This document shows, one piece after another, positions 62,823-64,000 of a DNA stretch of 64,000 bases (position 1 is its first letter; every line of letters begins with the position of its first letter). The notes beneath the pieces were generated by a model, which ran no database searches, was not told where the DNA came from, and saw only the letters and a program-made list of their open reading frames with translations. Origin of the DNA: CBDDBU01 sp965226045 (lineage in GTDB: Bacteria > Pseudomonadota > Alphaproteobacteria > VGEJ01). The stretch covers positions 124,001 through 188,000 of the forward strand of contig CBDDBU010000028.1 of assembly GCA_965226045.1 (NCBI GenBank). Direction: 5' to 3'. Position numbers and translations under genes: made by a program.

Positions 62823-64000
62823 ATGGCCGTCGATCTCGCCGCGATCGCGAAACAACGCAAGATCAAGTACTTCCTGATCAGCTTCGTCGATCTGTTCGGC
62901 GTCTTGCGCTCGAAACTGGTGCCGACGCGCGCGATCGACGGCATGCAGAAGGAAGGCGCTGGCTTCGCCGGCTTCGCCGCCTGGCTCGACATGACGCCGG
63001 CGCACCCCGACATGTTCGCGATTCCCGATCCCGACAGCTTGGTCCAGCTGCCCTGGCAGCCTGAGGTGGGCTGGCTCGCCGGCGATCTGTGGATGGATGG
63101 CGCACCGGTTGAGCAAGCCCCGCGGGTGGCGTTGAAGCGCCAGATCGAACGGGCCGCGAAGGCGGGCTACCGGATGAAAAGCGGTGTGGAGTGTGAGTAC
63201 TTCCTAGTCCAGCCCGACGCTTCCGGCATCTCCGATCCTCGCGACACCCAGTCGAAGCCTTGCTATGACCAGTCCGCCTTGATGCGTCGCTATGATATCA
63301 TCAGCGAGATTTGCGATGCGATGATTGAGCTCGGCTGGAACCCGTATCAGAACGACCATGAGGACGCGAACGGCCAGTTCGAGATGAATTGGGACTACGC
63401 CGACTGCCTGGTCACCGCCGACCGCCACACTTTCTTCAAATTCATGGTCAAAACCATCGCCGAACGGCACGGCCTGCGGGCCACCTTCATGCCCAAGCCG
63501 TTTCCCAACCTCACCGGTAACGGCTGCCACGCCCACATCTCGGTTTGGGACAACGCCGGGCGGCGCAACCTGTTCCACAATCCCAAGGGCGAGTTGGGCC
63601 TGTCGGCGCTCGCTTACAAGTTCCTCGGCGGCATCATTCACTCGGCTGACAGCCTGGCGGCCATCTTCAACCCGACCGTCAACAGCTACAAACGGATCGA
63701 CGCCACCGTCACGATATCGGGCGCGACGTGGTCGCCGAGCGCGATCAGCTACGGCGGCAACAATCGCACGCATATGGTGCGGATTCCGGATACGGACCGG
63801 TTCGAGCTTCGCCTTATGGACGGAGCGGCGAACCCCTACCTGTTGCAGGCCGGCGTGCTCGCCGCGGGGCTGGACGGCATTGACCACAAGCGCGATCCCG
63901 GCAGGCGGCTGGACATCAACATGTACGAGGAGGCCCATCGGGTGCGCCGCATCCGACGCCTGCCGCTCAACCTGCTCGATGCGCTGAGGCTGTTTGACAA
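62823..64000 (+). CDS. glnT: Type III-like glutamine synthetase / gamma-glutamylmethylamide synthetase, 3' end beyond the window
   Basis: The first 392 codons of an open frame that runs off the right edge; the family is about 435-450 residues. It shows the glutamine synthetase fold: FLISFVDLFGVLRSKLVP (beta-grasp), CEYFLVQPDASG (about residue 125, metal Glu), NDHEDANGQFEMNWDYADCL (about 180), GNGCHAHISVWDNAGRRN (about 233, His and ammonia-site region), PTVNSYKRID (about 284) and RIPDTDRFELRLMDGAANPY (about 320, catalytic Arg/Glu). GlnT and GmaS (which uses methylamine instead of ammonia) are close relatives, and the neighbours favour GmaS. Good ggagg site at 62813-62817. Confidence 0.88.
   Translation, partial: MAVDLAAIAKQRKIKYFLISFVDLFGVLRSKLVPTRAIDGMQKEGAGFAGFAAWLDMTPAHPDMFAIPDPDSLVQLPWQPEVGWLAGDLWMDGAPVEQAPRVALKRQIERAAKAGYRMKSGVECEYFLVQPDASGISDPRDTQSKPCYDQSALMRRYDIISEICDAMIELGWNPYQNDHEDANGQFEMNWDYADCLVTADRHTFFKFMVKTIAERHGLRATFMPKPFPNLTGNGCHAHISVWDNAGRRNLFHNPKGELGLSALAYKFLGGIIHSADSLAAIFNPTVNSYKRIDATVTISGATWSPSAISYGGNNRTHMVRIPDTDRFELRLMDGAANPYLLQAGVLAAGLDGIDHKRDPGRRLDINMYEEAHRVRRIRRLPLNLLDALRLFD

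Noticed and set aside
1..64000. CRISPR array, retron, toxin-antitoxin or phage-defence system
   Set aside because: I saw no regular spaced repeats, no Cas, reverse-transcriptase or restriction motifs, and no paired toxin-antitoxin-like genes. The only tandem repeats are the short ones listed.

Overview
The window is high-GC DNA from an alphaproteobacterium, most likely in or near the Rhodospirillales. This is inferred from gene order and content: rpmI-rplT-pheS-pheT-lepA, kdsD-lptC-lptA-lptB-rpoN-ptsN, an Hsp20/DUF1150 pair, gltD-gltB, and no rRNA or plasmid functions. All identifications come from reading motifs; no database search was run.

Layout. (1) 1 to about 17,860 is an accessory island. 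It starts with a nest of insertion sequences (IS256, IS5 interrupted by IS3, and a truncated IS21; 332-5435). A sugar-type ABC importer (5704-8540) and a GMC oxidoreductase (9782-11386) follow. Then come two small methyltransferases among gene remnants, broken IS6 and IS5 copies, a decayed AlpA excisionase and a tyrosine integrase. The integrase sits next to a tRNA-Ser gene (17862-17951), whose 3' end marks the chromosomal edge of the island. (2) 18,000-45,080 is ordinary core chromosome: translation (lepA, pheST, rplT, rpmI), a TauD-like dioxygenase, a glycosyltransferase, queG, glutamate synthase (gltDB), uppP, tRNA-Leu, an RNase D-like nuclease, the LPS-export cluster, rpoN (frameshifted), ptsN and a small heat-shock protein. 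(3) 45,787-50,948 is a soxBDAG operon. (4) 51,058-54,758 is a second IS scar: a VOC-family pseudogene, a truncated IS256 and an IS21 whose istA carries an in-frame stop. (5) 54,910-64,000 holds an amidohydrolase, a DUF1636 protein and a four-gene glutamate-synthase/glutamine-synthetase-like operon that runs off the right end.

Regions 3 and 5 together look like an N-methylglutamate (methylamine-oxidation) pathway. A GlnT/GmaS-like synthetase would make gamma-glutamylmethylamide. The GlxB/C/D-like proteins would convert it to N-methylglutamate, and the soxBDAG-type dehydrogenase would oxidise that. Here the GlxC and GlxD parts are fused in one protein. The next gene fuses a GltD-like flavoprotein to a second FMN-type barrel that lacks the iron-sulfur cysteines, which makes it a candidate electron-input subunit. 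The two halves are separated by the IS scar. The IS21 and IS256 copies at the two scars lie in opposite orientations and could invert the roughly 46 kb between them.

Several genes (rpoN, a Tat-signal protein, a DUF4864 gene) are broken by single-base shifts in or near short G/C runs. This may be real decay or base-calling error, and it should be settled before calling rpoN dead.
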